Below are positions 24,755 to 34,903 of a stretch of DNA of 40,413 nt, piece after piece. A program made the position numbers and the translations under genes. Each line of letters begins with the position of its first letter. The first letter of the stretch is position 1. Origin of the DNA: Porticoccaceae bacterium (GTDB lineage: Bacteria > Pseudomonadota > Gammaproteobacteria > Pseudomonadales > Porticoccaceae); NCBI GenBank assembly GCA_029252555.1, contig JAQXBF010000021.1, forward strand, positions 1-40,413. The letters run 5' to 3'. The notes under the pieces were generated by a model. It worked only from the letters and a program-made list of their open reading frames with translations. It was not told the DNA's origin and searched no databases.

Positions 24755-25690
24755 ATGCCAAAAGCCGCTGGGCCCAAATTAGTTATCGCTATATCCTCTA
24801 CCGCGTTATTTGATATGTGTGAGAGTCATAGTATCTATGAAAGTGAAGGTGTGGCCGCCTATGCCCAGTATCAGCGGGAACACGAGGACGATATTCTCGA
24901 GCCTGGGGAGGCATTTCCCCTTGCAACTAAGCTGCTGCGTATTAATGAAAAATTAGGTGGTGAGCCCAGAGTTGAGATTATTCTGCTGTCGAGAAACTCC
25001 GCAGATACCGGCCTGCGCGTATTTAACTCCATTGCTCACCACGGTCTGAATATTTCTCGGGCGGCCTTCTCCGGCGGCAATAGCCCCTATAGATATGTCT
25101 CGGCATTTGCCTGTCATCTGTTTCTTTCAACCCACGCCGACGATGTGCGCAGCGCATTGGATAGCGGTATGGCAGCGGCAACATTACTGCCCTCCCAGAG
25201 TGGCCCCAGTGAGTCAGATGAGCTCAGATTTGCCTTTGATGGTGATGCCGTGCTGTTTTCCGATGCCTCAGAGAGGATTTTTAAAGAGCAGGGCCTAGAT
25301 GCCTTTACAGCCAATGAAAAAGCCTCTGCCCATATGCCTCTGGATGCAGGGCCATTTAAAAATTTCTTGCAGGCCCTGCATGGGTTGCAGTCAGAGTTCC
25401 CGGCAGGTGAATGCCCCATTCGTACTGCCCTGGTGACGGCCAGAGCCGCACCAGCTCATGAACGAGTGGTGCGCACCTTGCGAGAATGGGATATAAGAAT
25501 TGATGAGAGTCTATTCCTTGGGGGCCTAAGCAAAGGCGACTTCTTAAATTCCTTTGGGGCAGACGTATTTTTCGACGATCAGCAGGTTCACTGCACCTCG
25601 GCCAGCAAATATGTGGCGACTGGTCATGTTCCCCATGGCGTGGCCAATGAGGCTAATCTCGATAACCCCAATAAACCCGATATTAGTTAG
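24755..25690 (+). CDS. Cytosolic 5'-nucleotidase (PF06189-like)
   Basis: 311 residues resembling the bacterial homologues of vertebrate cytosolic 5'-nucleotidase I. Recognised by LVIAISSTALFDM at the N-terminus, IILLSRNSADTGLRVFNSI, AFSGGNSPYRY, and ALVTARAAPAHERV with FLGGLSKGDFLNSFGADVFFDDQ near the C-terminus, a HAD-like set of motifs with the acidic residues FDGDAVLFSD in the middle. It should dephosphorylate nucleoside monophosphates. A short membrane-protein gene follows 2 bases downstream. Confidence 0.85.
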   Translation: MPKAAGPKLVIAISSTALFDMCESHSIYESEGVAAYAQYQREHEDDILEPGEAFPLATKLLRINEKLGGEPRVEIILLSRNSADTGLRVFNSIAHHGLNISRAAFSGGNSPYRYVSAFACHLFLSTHADDVRSALDSGMAAATLLPSQSGPSESDELRFAFDGDAVLFSDASERIFKEQGLDAFTANEKASAHMPLDAGPFKNFLQALHGLQSEFPAGECPIRTALVTARAAPAHERVVRTLREWDIRIDESLFLGGLSKGDFLNSFGADVFFDDQQVHCTSASKYVATGHVPHGVANEANLDNPNKPDIS

Positions 25691-25692
25691 GG

Positions 25693-25953
25693 TTGGGTAA
25701 CAGGCCATTGATTAGATCAAATAAGCTACAAACATTGTCTGATGCGCAAATTCTCGAGCGTTATAGAGATAATCCCAAAGGTGAGGAGCGGTATTTTCTC
25801 GGAGTCGAAATCGAACAACGCAATCTACAAAAGCAGGCCGATATCGCCAGCAAGAAACATCAAAAGGGTGCTCGCCACTCGGTTCTATACTATCTGGTTT
25901 ACCTTTTTCTCTTTTGTATGTTTGTTAGCCGATTTGGCTCCCAGCTGTTTTAG
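25693..25953 (+). CDS. Small hypothetical single-pass membrane protein
   Basis: 86 residues from a TTG at 25693, or 81 from the in-frame TTG at 25708; no ATG is available before the conserved-looking region. The N-terminal two thirds is hydrophilic (LSDAQILERYRDNPKGEER then EIEQRNLQKQ), and the last third is one hydrophobic helix (VLYYLVYLFLFCMFV), so it is probably tail-anchored with the N-terminus in the cytoplasm. It lies 2 bases after the 5'-nucleotidase and is likely co-transcribed. No family recognised; a real gene is favoured by the tight spacing and the ordered composition. Confidence 0.5.
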   Translation: MGNRPLIRSNKLQTLSDAQILERYRDNPKGEERYFLGVEIEQRNLQKQADIASKKHQKGARHSVLYYLVYLFLFCMFVSRFGSQLF

Positions 25954-25971
25954 CTTAGCTAGGTATCTGCA

Positions 25972-26760
25972 TTAAAATGCGGCGAATTTAATCCCCATAC
26001 CCAGAAGCACAGTCGCTATTCCCGTTTGTAACAGATTGCCTGGAATCTTGGAGGCCAGAGCAGTGCCTATATGGATAGCTGGTAATGACCCTATCAGTAG
26101 GCAGCCCAGCAGCATAAAGTCGACATTACCCAATAGAAAGAAATGCCCCAACCCAGCAATTAGGGTCAGGGGAACTGCATGAGATATATCCGTGCCTATA
26201 ATGTGCAGGGCAGGGAGTCGCGGGTAGAGCACCATCAAAACAGCAGCACAGAACGCACCTGCTCCCACCGAAGAAAGAGTCACAAAGACTCCCAGAAAGA
26301 TTCCGGCAAAAAAGATAATCCAGTCATTATGGCGCTGAATAAATTGCCCAGCAGAGCCAGGGTTTGCCCCTAAAGACTTGCGCAAACGGCCATTTAACAG
26401 GATTACACCAGCGGTGAGCACCAGCATGACCCCCAGACTGCGAGTAAGAATGGACTGGTATTCGGAAGAGTCGGTAAATACAGAGCTGAGAAACTGGGCT
26501 GTCAATATTGAGGCTGGCAGACTGCCAGCAGCAAGAAACCCAACAATACGCCATTCAACAGTTTTGCGTTTGGCATGGGCGGTCATGCCACCTGCTTTGG
26601 TAATAGCGGCATAGAGCAGGTCTGTGCCAATAGCAACGTTATAGGGAAAGCCAAATAGGATTAGCAGTGGTGTCATTAATGAGCCTCCACCGACACCGGT
26701 AAGACCTATGGCCAGCCCTACGCCTGCGCCAGCAGCTATATAAAACAGAATATCAGTCAC
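25972..26760 (-). CDS. TauE/SafE-family anion permease (sulfite/sulfonate export or related)
   Basis: 262 residues with about eight hydrophobic helices. The family start is clear: AGAGVGLAIGLTGVGGGSLM, the GxGGG-type motif of TauE/SafE, repeated in weaker form as SSVGAGAFCAAVL in the second half. These permeases move sulfite, sulfoacetate, taurine or similar anions. It is divergent from cysB (142 bases between starts) in a sulfur-gene neighbourhood, so sulfite or sulfonate transport under CysB control is plausible but not shown. Confidence 0.85.
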   Translation of the reverse strand: MTDILFYIAAGAGVGLAIGLTGVGGGSLMTPLLILFGFPYNVAIGTDLLYAAITKAGGMTAHAKRKTVEWRIVGFLAAGSLPASILTAQFLSSVFTDSSEYQSILTRSLGVMLVLTAGVILLNGRLRKSLGANPGSAGQFIQRHNDWIIFFAGIFLGVFVTLSSVGAGAFCAAVLMVLYPRLPALHIIGTDISHAVPLTLIAGLGHFFLLGNVDFMLLGCLLIGSLPAIHIGTALASKIPGNLLQTGIATVLLGMGIKFAAF

Positions 26761-26878
26761 ATGGGCCCCATTAGAGAGAAGAGCAAGGAATTAGCAGGCA
26801 CTTTAACAACTGGCGAGTATTCTAAGAAGGAATAAATTTGTATATTTTTATAGCTTTAGAGTATATTTAGATTATTGA

Positions 26879-27877
<999 letters not shown>

Positions 27878-27903
27878 TCTGTCAGTAGGTTGCTGCTTTT
27901 CAC

Positions 27904-28227
27904 TTAAAGAAAATCTAAATCCGGATTGTCGTTCATAATTTCCTGTAGTTCGTCTGCCTCATCTGTCTGGGCATTTAATACTTCTTTACCAAACTTAAAA
28001 TATGCCGTGTAGATTTCAGCGGCCTTTCCGTCTCGCTCAACGATAAAAAAGGGCGCTCGGTCGACATTGTGCTGAGCAGCGAGAAGCATTCTCTTAGATT
28101 GCGGGTCTGCTTCATCGGCGATGATCTCCTCATCAATGGTACTCAGTTGATCGGCCTGTCGCATCTTTTGTTCAACCTCTGCGCTCTTTTTACAGGACGA
28201 GCCATCGGCAAAGAGCTTTTTGATCAT
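27904..28227 (-). CDS. Small thioredoxin-fold protein encoded with cysH
   Basis: 107 residues, unnamed. The start KLFADGSSCKKS carries a CxxS monothiol-like motif (Cys12, Ser15), and RAPFFIVERDGK holds the Pro expected before the cis-Pro turn of the thioredoxin fold; the C-terminus is acidic. It begins 40 bases after the cysH stop and is presumably in its operon; a gene of the same kind lies between cysB and cysH in Pseudomonas. A role in passing electrons to, or protecting, APS reductase is a reasonable guess. Confidence 0.7.
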   Translation of the reverse strand: MIKKLFADGSSCKKSAEVEQKMRQADQLSTIDEEIIADEADPQSKRMLLAAQHNVDRAPFFIVERDGKAAEIYTAYFKFGKEVLNAQTDEADELQEIMNDNPDLDFL

Positions 28228-28267
28228 GCTTTTTCATAATATTCTACCTTTGATCCTGCCAGCCATT

Positions 28268-28999
28268 TTACTTGTTGATATTGACGGCATGGAGACCACA
28301 TTCTTTCTTGGTAGCTTCTTCCCACCACCAGCGGCCTTCACGCTCATGCTGCCCAGGGCCAGTGGGGCGAGTGCAGGGCTCGCAACCAATACTAATATAG
28401 CCGCGGTCATGAAGTTCGTTAAAAGGCACGTTATTAGTACGAATATAATCCCATACCTGTTGCGAGCTCCAGTTGGCCAAGGGGTTGTATTTGGTGAGTT
28501 GGTCATTGGGCCGCGCGAAAGCTTTATCGTCCTGAATAACCGGCACAGCGGCTCTGGTACCCGGGCTCTGGTCACGGCGCTGGCCGGTGATCCAAGCGTC
28601 CACAGTAAGCAGCTGCTTGCGCAATGGCGCTATTTTGCGGATGCCACAGCATTCTTTATGGTCATCCTCATAGAAACTAAATAGGCCTTTTTCTTTTACT
28701 AAGCCTTCAACCCTAGCCGCCTCTGGCATCACAATATCAATAGCGATTCCATAATGGCTGCGAATCTTCTCAATAAAGCTGTAGGTTTCTCCGTGCAGAC
28801 GACCAGTATCAAGCGAGAACACCTGAATGTCAGAGCGAATCTTATGGGCCATATCCACCAATACCACATCTTCAGCTCCGCTGAAGGAGATAGCGATATT
28901 GTCATGGTGCTCAAGGGCGTAGCGCAAAATTTCTTGGGGGAACTGGCTTGAGAGTTCGGTGTCAATATCGGTTAGATTGATTACTGCTGAGTTGCTCAT
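28268..28999 (-). CDS. cysH: Assimilatory adenylyl-sulfate (APS) reductase
   Basis: 243 residues; reduces APS to sulfite with thioredoxin. The P-loop-like SFSGAED (39-45) binds substrate. Four cysteines, Cys117-Cys118 (ECCGIRK) and Cys206/Cys209 (GCEPCTR), bind a 4Fe-4S cluster, which marks the APS form (EC 1.8.4.10) rather than the cluster-free PAPS enzyme of E. coli. The catalytic Cys234 is in KKECGLH. Transcribed with the Trx-fold gene downstream; a promoter candidate lies at 29076. Confidence 0.96.
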   Translation of the reverse strand: MSNSAVINLTDIDTELSSQFPQEILRYALEHHDNIAISFSGAEDVVLVDMAHKIRSDIQVFSLDTGRLHGETYSFIEKIRSHYGIAIDIVMPEAARVEGLVKEKGLFSFYEDDHKECCGIRKIAPLRKQLLTVDAWITGQRRDQSPGTRAAVPVIQDDKAFARPNDQLTKYNPLANWSSQQVWDYIRTNNVPFNELHDRGYISIGCEPCTRPTGPGQHEREGRWWWEEATKKECGLHAVNINK

Positions 29000-29075
29000 T
29001 AATTGGTCTCTCTAGATGGTATGCGGAAGTGGAAGCCCCAGCGATGCTGGGATAAGGTGTCACTAAATTTTCGGC

Positions 29076-29103
29076 ACTATACCAAAAGCATTTCGGAGGT
29101 AAA
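29076..29103 (-). promoter_or_regulatory. Candidate promoter of cysH
   Basis: On the minus strand, TTTACC (29103-29098), 16 bases, and TATAGT (29081-29076) preceded by TGG, an extended -10. It is about 77 bases before the cysH ATG. The weak -35 would suit activation by CysB, but no clear CysB site was identified. Confidence 0.45.
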
Positions 29104-29246
29104 AAGAATTAGAGGCTATAGCCTTATAACCAACTGCTAACCGACGGGCCAAAACCAAACAAAAGGCAGGCTTAATTAGCTAGTCTAATTGCGGAGTCCA
29201 AGGAATTTAAGTAGAGTGAAGAGTCGTTTATTTTTGAGGTAAAACT

Positions 29247-29864
29247 GTGGAAATTGCATGCTTGGATCTGGAGGGCGTATTGGTCCCCGAAATATGGATC
29301 GCCTTCGCCGAAAAAACTGGTATAGAAGCTTTAAAGAAAACCACCAGAGATGAACCAGACTACGATGTGCTAATGAACTACAGGCTAGATTTACTGCGTG
29401 AACACGGGTTGGGGCTGAATGAGATTCAAGAGGTGATTGCGACCCTTGAGCCTTTGGACGGAGCTATTGAGTTTATCGATTGGCTGCGAGAGCGTTTTCA
29501 AGTAGTGATTCTATCGGATACCTTTTACGAGTTCGCCAGCCCATTGATGAAGCAACTGGGGCATCCGACATTACTCTGTCATCGACTAGAGTCGGATAGC
29601 CAGGGTAATGTCACCAGCTACAGGCTACGTCAGGCCAACCCAAAGCGTCAGGCAATTGTTGCTTTTAAGAGCCTATACTATAGAACTATAGCTGCGGGAG
29701 ATTCGTACAATGATACGTCAATGCTCGCAGAGGCGGATGCTGGTGTTTTGTTTCATGCGCCACAGAATGTTATTGAAGAATTCCCTCAATTTCCAGCAGT
29801 GCAAACGTTTGCAGCACTAAAAGAAGAATTTATCCGTGCCAGTAATCGAGATATCAAGCTATAG
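29247..29864 (+). CDS. thrH: Phosphoserine phosphatase / homoserine phosphotransferase ThrH
   Basis: 205 residues of the HAD superfamily. The N-terminal DLEG (Asp7, Glu9) is the ThrH version of the usual DxD motif; SDTFYEF supplies the second motif, KRQAIVAFKSL the Lys and AAGDSYNDTSML the third. In Pseudomonas ThrH dephosphorylates phosphoserine and can phosphorylate homoserine. Sits next to cysH, as in Pseudomonas, and so beside serine/cysteine metabolism. Confidence 0.93.
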   Translation: MEIACLDLEGVLVPEIWIAFAEKTGIEALKKTTRDEPDYDVLMNYRLDLLREHGLGLNEIQEVIATLEPLDGAIEFIDWLRERFQVVILSDTFYEFASPLMKQLGHPTLLCHRLESDSQGNVTSYRLRQANPKRQAIVAFKSLYYRTIAAGDSYNDTSMLAEADAGVLFHAPQNVIEEFPQFPAVQTFAALKEEFIRASNRDIKL

Positions 29865-29924
29865 TGCGTCACTAAACAAGGTATCTAATTTAGTTGCCAA
29901 GAAATAAGGAAAGACCTCTCTATT

Positions 29925-30602
29925 ATGAGCAATAAAACCTCCAGTGCTGATCGTATACGCGAAAAGAAAAAGCTTTTTCTCGCCCGCGAGCAAAAAATTA
30001 TAAATGCAGCGCTGGAGCTGTTTTTAAAGCAGAGCATAGATAGTGTCACGGTCTCCAAAATCGCGGCCGCTGCTGGTATCGGTAAAGGCACGGTTTATAA
30101 ACACTTCCTCACCAAAAATGAAATTCTCGCTCGAATCATGCTCGACTATGAGCGCAATATCACCAACTGCTTGGCCGCAGGTATTGTTAAAGCCGAAAAG
30201 GGTGATTCTGGTGCTGCCGCCCAAGGTTATTTTGAGGCTCGGCTGGCCCGGCCTGAGCTTGACCGTCTGGTGCAACAGCTAGAGGCACGCCTTGCAGATG
30301 CTCCGGATATAGCCGAACAAATCCAGGAATTACACAAAACCAGGCGCTCCAATGAGGAGTCTTTGAGCGAGCTGATGACCGGCCTAATTGAAGAGGGTGT
30401 TCTGGAAGATGTACCACCTCATTTTCATTACCTAGCCTGCTGGGCACTGGCTCAGGGTGCCGTAGAGCTCTGCTTTAATGCTAGCTGGAACTATCGCACA
30501 GACACCAAAGAGCTAATGGACTTTATTACTAATATTGGTGTGACTATGGGTAATCGCGGCCAGTATCACCCGCCCAAAAAGAAAACTAAGTCTAAGAAAT
30601 GA
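29925..30602 (+). CDS. TetR-family transcriptional regulator
   Basis: 225 residues. Helix-turn-helix at about 27-66: IINAALELFLKQSIDSVTVS, then IAAAAGIGKGTVYKHF. The ligand domain follows and the C-terminus is very basic (PPKKKTKSKK). Its stop overlaps the start of the DUF1285 gene (ATGA). In Pseudomonas a similar TetR/DUF1285 pair lies between tatD-pilZ and the ETF genes, so a link to fatty-acid oxidation or electron-transfer flavoprotein genes is plausible; targets are unknown. Confidence 0.85.
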   Translation: MSNKTSSADRIREKKKLFLAREQKIINAALELFLKQSIDSVTVSKIAAAAGIGKGTVYKHFLTKNEILARIMLDYERNITNCLAAGIVKAEKGDSGAAAQGYFEARLARPELDRLVQQLEARLADAPDIAEQIQELHKTRRSNEESLSELMTGLIEEGVLEDVPPHFHYLACWALAQGAVELCFNASWNYRTDTKELMDFITNIGVTMGNRGQYHPPKKKTKSKK

Positions 30603-31189
30603 CCCCATTGCAAGAACATGGGTTAGAGCACTTATTTTCCGACCTGCTCGAGCAACAAAAACAATCCGCTGAAACATTGCCTCCAGTTCACCTCTGGCAT
30701 CCGCAAAAATCCGGTGATATGGATATGCGTGTCGACCGCGAAGGGCGCTGGATTCACGAGGGCGATGAGATAAAGCGGCAGCCACTGGTGAAACTGTTCT
30801 CCAGAATTCTTAAGCGCGAGGGTGACGATTATTTCCTGCTGACCCCAGTTGAGAAATGGCAGATTAAAATTGATATAGCGCCATTTTTTATTGTCTCGGC
30901 CCGGCGAGAAATTCGTGGTTCCAACCAGGCCATAGTACTTAATACATTAACTGAAGATCAATTTGTTCTCGGCGGACAGCACCCACTTTGGGTGGAAACT
31001 GACGGCAATTCAGAGTCGCCCATCCCTCTGGTTAAGGTGCGAGACAATCTGTCGGGTTTATTGAGCAGGGCGGTTTACTATCAGCTGGTGGATTGGGGCC
31101 ATGAGGTTATTCGAGAAGACGGTGGCATCGATCTGTATATTGCCAGCATGGGGCAGCAGTACAAGTTAGGTTCAATGCCAGAGGGCTAA
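30599..31189 (+). CDS. DUF1285 family protein
   Basis: 196 residues of unknown function. The DUF1285 region runs from about 30 to 180 and is recognised by VHLWHPQKSGDMDMRVDREG, EGDEIKRQPLVKLFSRIL, FLLTPVEKWQIKIDIAPF and a final IDLYIASMGQQYKLG. No transmembrane segments or catalytic motifs. It overlaps the TetR gene by four bases (ATGA), so the two are translationally coupled. A bidirectional terminator follows. Confidence 0.8.
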   Translation: MTPLQEHGLEHLFSDLLEQQKQSAETLPPVHLWHPQKSGDMDMRVDREGRWIHEGDEIKRQPLVKLFSRILKREGDDYFLLTPVEKWQIKIDIAPFFIVSARREIRGSNQAIVLNTLTEDQFVLGGQHPLWVETDGNSESPIPLVKVRDNLSGLLSRAVYYQLVDWGHEVIREDGGIDLYIASMGQQYKLGSMPEG

Positions 31190-31204
31190 ATACCCAGACA
31201 TATA

Positions 31205-31239
31205 AAAAAGGCGGCCATCTAAATAGAGGCCGCCTTTTT
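31205..31239. terminator. Bidirectional terminator between the DUF1285 gene and ETF-QO
   Basis: AAAAAGGCGGCC (31205-31216) pairs with GGCCGCCTTTTT (31228-31239) around an 11-base loop. The A and T tracts let it stop both the DUF1285 (plus) and the ETF-QO (minus) transcripts. Confidence 0.9.
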
Positions 31240-31261
31240 ATATGCCTAACAATTAGCCGAA

Positions 31262-32908
31262 TTACATATTTGGGTAATTTGGACCACCAGCACCCTCAGG
31301 CACTACCCAGTTAATATTTTGGCTGGGTTCCTTAATATCACAGGTTTTACAATGCACGCAGTTTTGCGCATTAATCTGGAAGCGCGGGCTGCCATCATCA
31401 TTGGCCAAAACCTCGTAGACACCAGCAGGGCAGTAGCGTTGTGCTGGCTCATCATATAGCTCGAAATTTTTACTGATCGGCAACTCTGGATCGGCAAGTA
31501 CCAGGTGACAGGGCTGATCTTCTTCATGGTTAGTGTTGGACATAAACACAGAAGAAGCCTTGTCAAAGCTCAGTACACCATCATATTTTGGATAGTCAAT
31601 TTTCGCGCATTCGCTTGCCGGCTTTAATGTCTCATGATCTGCGACTTTATCGCTCATGGTCCAGGGCAGCATTCCATTGAAAATATTGATATCGATAAAC
31701 GCGTAAGCAGAGCCGATAATATTGCCAAACTTATGTTGGGCCGGACCAAAGTTACGCTGCATATGTAGCTCTTTATAAGCCCAGGAGGCCTCATAGGCCG
31801 ATGCATACTCTTCCAGATCAGTATTGTTTGTATCTGCTGCAAGTGCGTCAGCAACGGTCTCAGCAGCAATCATGCCCGACTTCATGGCGGTGTGGCTGCC
31901 CTTAATCTTGGCAAAGTTCAGGGTGCCTGCATCATCACCAATTAACAGGCCACCAGGGAATGACATTTTTGGCTGGGACTGCAAGCCGCCTTTAAGCAGC
32001 GCACGGGCACCATAGGTCAAACGCTCACCGCCCTCAAGATACTGTTTGATCTCCGGATGGTGCTTGTAGCGCTGGAACTCATCGTATGGGCTGACATGGG
32101 GGTTGGTGTAAGACAAATTAGTAATTAAACCTACAGCGACCTGATTATCTTCGAGATGATAAAGGAATCCACCACCTAGTGACTTGCTCTCATCAAGAGG
32201 CCAGCCAGCACTATGCACAACCAAACCGGGCCTGTGCTGATCCGCTGGGATTTTCCACAACTCCTTAATACCAATACCATAGTGCTGAGGATCTTTACCC
32301 GCATCCAAGGCATATTTGGCGATTAACTGCTTGCCAAGATGTCCGCGACAACCCTCAGAGAATAATGTGTACTTGGCGCGCAACTCCATACCTTGCATAT
32401 AGGAGCCTTTATTCTCACCATTGTGTCCGACACCCATATCACCAGTCGCGATGCCTAGTACCTCGTTATTTTCGCCATATAGCACTTCGGCTGCGGCAAA
32501 ACCCGGGAATACCTCAACGCCCAGATTCTCTGCCTGTTCTGCCAACCAGCGGCATAACTTGCCCAGGCTGATAACATAGTTGCCATGGTTATGCATGGTC
32601 TTGGGGGCAAATAGCCCAGGCACCTTGATGCGCTTCTCGGCACTGGTCATAACCAAAATATGATCATCGGTAACTGGAGTGGTCAATGGTGCGCCCATTT
32701 CTTTCCATTCAGGGAACAGCTCATTGAGAGCGCTGGGTTCCAAAACAGCACCAGACAGGATATGGGCACCCACTTCAGAGCCTTTTTCCACAACACAGAC
32801 AGAAATCTCTGAATTAACCTGTTTTAGACGACATGCCGCAGCCAAACCCGAGGGGCCTGCGCCGACGATAACCACGTCGTAATCCATAAATTCGCGTTCC
32901 AAATTCAT
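31262..32908 (-). CDS. etfD: Electron-transfer flavoprotein:ubiquinone oxidoreductase
   Basis: 548 residues; inner-membrane peripheral enzyme passing electrons from ETF to ubiquinone during fatty-acid and amino-acid oxidation. FAD motif VVIVGAGPSGLAAACRL (12-28), a central GxG-type ubiquinone-binding region and the C-terminal 4Fe-4S ligands Cys493, Cys517, Cys520 and Cys523 (CVHCKTC) are complete. Start: the leading MNLEREFM resembles the MEREYM start of Pseudomonas homologues; the later Met at residue 8 is an alternative. Divergent from etfBA. Confidence 0.96.
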   Translation of the reverse strand: MNLEREFMDYDVVIVGAGPSGLAAACRLKQVNSEISVCVVEKGSEVGAHILSGAVLEPSALNELFPEWKEMGAPLTTPVTDDHILVMTSAEKRIKVPGLFAPKTMHNHGNYVISLGKLCRWLAEQAENLGVEVFPGFAAAEVLYGENNEVLGIATGDMGVGHNGENKGSYMQGMELRAKYTLFSEGCRGHLGKQLIAKYALDAGKDPQHYGIGIKELWKIPADQHRPGLVVHSAGWPLDESKSLGGGFLYHLEDNQVAVGLITNLSYTNPHVSPYDEFQRYKHHPEIKQYLEGGERLTYGARALLKGGLQSQPKMSFPGGLLIGDDAGTLNFAKIKGSHTAMKSGMIAAETVADALAADTNNTDLEEYASAYEASWAYKELHMQRNFGPAQHKFGNIIGSAYAFIDINIFNGMLPWTMSDKVADHETLKPASECAKIDYPKYDGVLSFDKASSVFMSNTNHEEDQPCHLVLADPELPISKNFELYDEPAQRYCPAGVYEVLANDDGSPRFQINAQNCVHCKTCDIKEPSQNINWVVPEGAGGPNYPNM

Positions 32909-33131
32909 TCTCCAAAAGTTGATTTGAACTTCTAAGCTTTATTTTACGCACAACATATAAGCATAGCTATACTCAATATCAATAACCGCAATTAATGCGC
33001 CGTAGCAGTGTTCTAGCCTGACCTAGCAGTCGTAATTGTGTATTGCAGGTGCTTGATTTATTTGGCCTTTCTAGGCAATATGACGGCCTCAAATTAAAGG
33101 GCCACGGCTGTGTTTCGTGGTGTAAAGAATC

Positions 33132-33144
33132 GTTATTTAATAAC
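33132..33144 (+). promoter_or_regulatory. Palindrome just upstream of etfB
   Basis: GTTATT-T-AATAAC is a perfect palindrome ending 8 bases before the AAAGG ribosome site of etfB. It may be a regulator site or simply AT-rich leader; a second short repeat, CCACG/CGTGG, lies at 33102-33120. Confidence 0.3.
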
Positions 33145-33163
33145 TACCCTATAAAGGATGACC

Positions 33164-33916
33164 ATGAAAGTACTGGTAGCCGTGAAGCGCGTTGTGGATT
33201 ACAACGTCAAGGTTAGACCAAAGTCAGACAACACTGATGTCGACTTGGCTAATGTCAAAATGTCCATTAACCCATTCTGTGAGATTGCTGTTGAAGAAGC
33301 AGTGCGCCTCAAAGAGAAGGGCGTTGCCACTGAGATTGTTGCGGTTTCTGTTGGCCCTCAGCAGGCTCAGGAGCAGTTGCGTACAGCGCTGGCACTGGGT
33401 GCTGACCGAGCCATTCTGGTGACTACAGACAATGATCTTGAACCATTGGCGATTGCCAAATGTTTGAAGGCGGTCTGCGACTCTGAGTCTCCGGATATCA
33501 TTCTTATGGGCAAGCAGGCTATTGATGGCGATAACAATCAGACAGGCCAGATGCTAGCTGCACTGGCTGGCTTTGGTCAGGCGACTTTCGCCTCCGAAAT
33601 CAGTATTGATGCGGGCAAGGCAACAGTGATTCGTGAAGTAGATGGCGGTTTACAAACTGTTGCTCTGAACCTTCCTGCTCTAGTCACCGCCGATTTGCGC
33701 CTCAATGAGCCGCGCTACGCATCGCTGCCAAACATTATGAAAGCCAAGAAAAAGCCTCTTGATATGTCTACACCTGCAGACCTCGGTGTTGATATTGCCA
33801 ACCGGGTTACGCTGCTGGGTGTCGAATTGCCCGCCGAGCGTCAAGCCGGTATCAAAGTAGAAGATGTTGCGACCTTGGTAGACAAACTTAAAAACGAAGC
33901 GAAGGTGATCTCATGA
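33164..33916 (+). CDS. etfB: Electron-transfer flavoprotein subunit beta
   Basis: 250 residues; binds AMP and pairs with EtfA to carry electrons from acyl-CoA dehydrogenases. Starts [18 protein letters not shown], with the [20 protein letters not shown] signature and [12 protein letters not shown] further on. The ATG at 33164 sits six bases after AAAGG; the ATG at 33158 overlaps that site and is less likely. It overlaps etfA by four bases (ATGA). Confidence 0.97.
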   Translation: MKVLVAVKRVVDYNVKVRPKSDNTDVDLANVKMSINPFCEIAVEEAVRLKEKGVATEIVAVSVGPQQAQEQLRTALALGADRAILVTTDNDLEPLAIAKCLKAVCDSESPDIILMGKQAIDGDNNQTGQMLAALAGFGQATFASEISIDAGKATVIREVDGGLQTVALNLPALVTADLRLNEPRYASLPNIMKAKKKPLDMSTPADLGVDIANRVTLLGVELPAERQAGIKVEDVATLVDKLKNEAKVIS

Positions 33917-34842
33917 GTATTCTAGTTATCGCTGAACATGACAATAGCAGCTTGAATGTTGCTACCCTAAATTCTGTCACCGCTGCCCAGGCTATCGGTG
34001 GTGATATCGATATTCTGGTTGTGGGAGATTCCTGTCAGGAGGCTGCTGCCCAGGCCGCCCAAGTTGCAGGTATTGGTAAAGTTCTGGTTGCTGACAATGC
34101 TACTTACGCGAACTCACTGGCTGAAAATGTTGCGCCACTGATTGCTGAAGTAGGGTCTGGTTACAGCCATATTCTGGCCACAGCCACTACCACGGCAAAG
34201 AATGTTATGCCCCGTGCTGCTGCCCTGATGGATGTGCAGGCAATCTCCGATATTAGTGCGGTGGTTAGCGACAATACTTTCAAACGCCCAATTTATGCGG
34301 GTAACGTAATCGCCACTGTGCAGTCTTCTGATGCCATCAAAGTAATGACCGTTCGTGGTACTGCTTTTGATGCAGCGGCCGCTGAAGGCGGGTCTGCGAG
34401 CATTGAAGCTGTGGCTTCTGCCCATAACGCAGAGGTTTCGGCATTTATTGGTGAAGAAGTGGCTGTCTCTGACCGTCCTGAACTGACTGCTGCCGAGATT
34501 GTTATCTCTGGCGGTCGCGGTATGGGTAACGGTGAAAACTTTGACATGCTCTACAGCATTGCCGATAAGCTTGGGGCCGCAGTTGGTGCTTCGCGCGCTG
34601 CGGTTGATGCGGGCTTCGTACCCAATGATATGCAGGTAGGGCAGACAGGTAAGATTGTTGCCCCAGACCTCTATGTTGCCGTGGGTATCTCTGGCGCAAT
34701 TCAGCATCTTGCGGGCATGAAAGATAGCAAGGTGATTGTGGCGATTAACAAAGACGAAGAAGCGCCGATTTTCTCGGTTGCCGACTATGGTCTTGTGGCT
34801 GATCTGTTTTCAGCCTTGCCTGAGTTTGAAGCTAGCCTCTAG
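33913..34842 (+). CDS. etfA: Electron-transfer flavoprotein subunit alpha
   Basis: 309 residues; carries the FAD that mediates transfer to ETF-QO. The FAD-binding C-terminal half is typical: [49 protein letters not shown] and GAIQHLAGM. The four-base overlap with etfB couples translation. A bidirectional terminator at 34866 closes the etfBA unit. Confidence 0.97.
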   Translation: MSILVIAEHDNSSLNVATLNSVTAAQAIGGDIDILVVGDSCQEAAAQAAQVAGIGKVLVADNATYANSLAENVAPLIAEVGSGYSHILATATTTAKNVMPRAAALMDVQAISDISAVVSDNTFKRPIYAGNVIATVQSSDAIKVMTVRGTAFDAAAAEGGSASIEAVASAHNAEVSAFIGEEVAVSDRPELTAAEIVISGGRGMGNGENFDMLYSIADKLGAAVGASRAAVDAGFVPNDMQVGQTGKIVAPDLYVAVGISGAIQHLAGMKDSKVIVAINKDEEAPIFSVADYGLVADLFSALPEFEASL

Positions 34843-34865
34843 AGCTTTGCTTTAAAACCCGTATG

Positions 34866-34892
34866 AAAAAAGGCCCTTATGGGCCTTTTTTT
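34866..34892. terminator. Bidirectional terminator between etfA and the DUF3106 gene
   Basis: AGGCCC (34871-34876) and GGGCCT (34881-34886) form a stem with loop TTAT, flanked by A and T tracts on both sides. It serves etfBA on the plus strand and the sigma-factor unit on the minus strand. Confidence 0.9.
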
Positions 34893-34903
34893 ATTTCTCT
34901 TTT

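Noticed and set aside
34114-34707. 197-codon frame antisense to etfA.
   Set aside because: etfA is unmistakable on the plus strand; the antisense frame has no recognisable domains.
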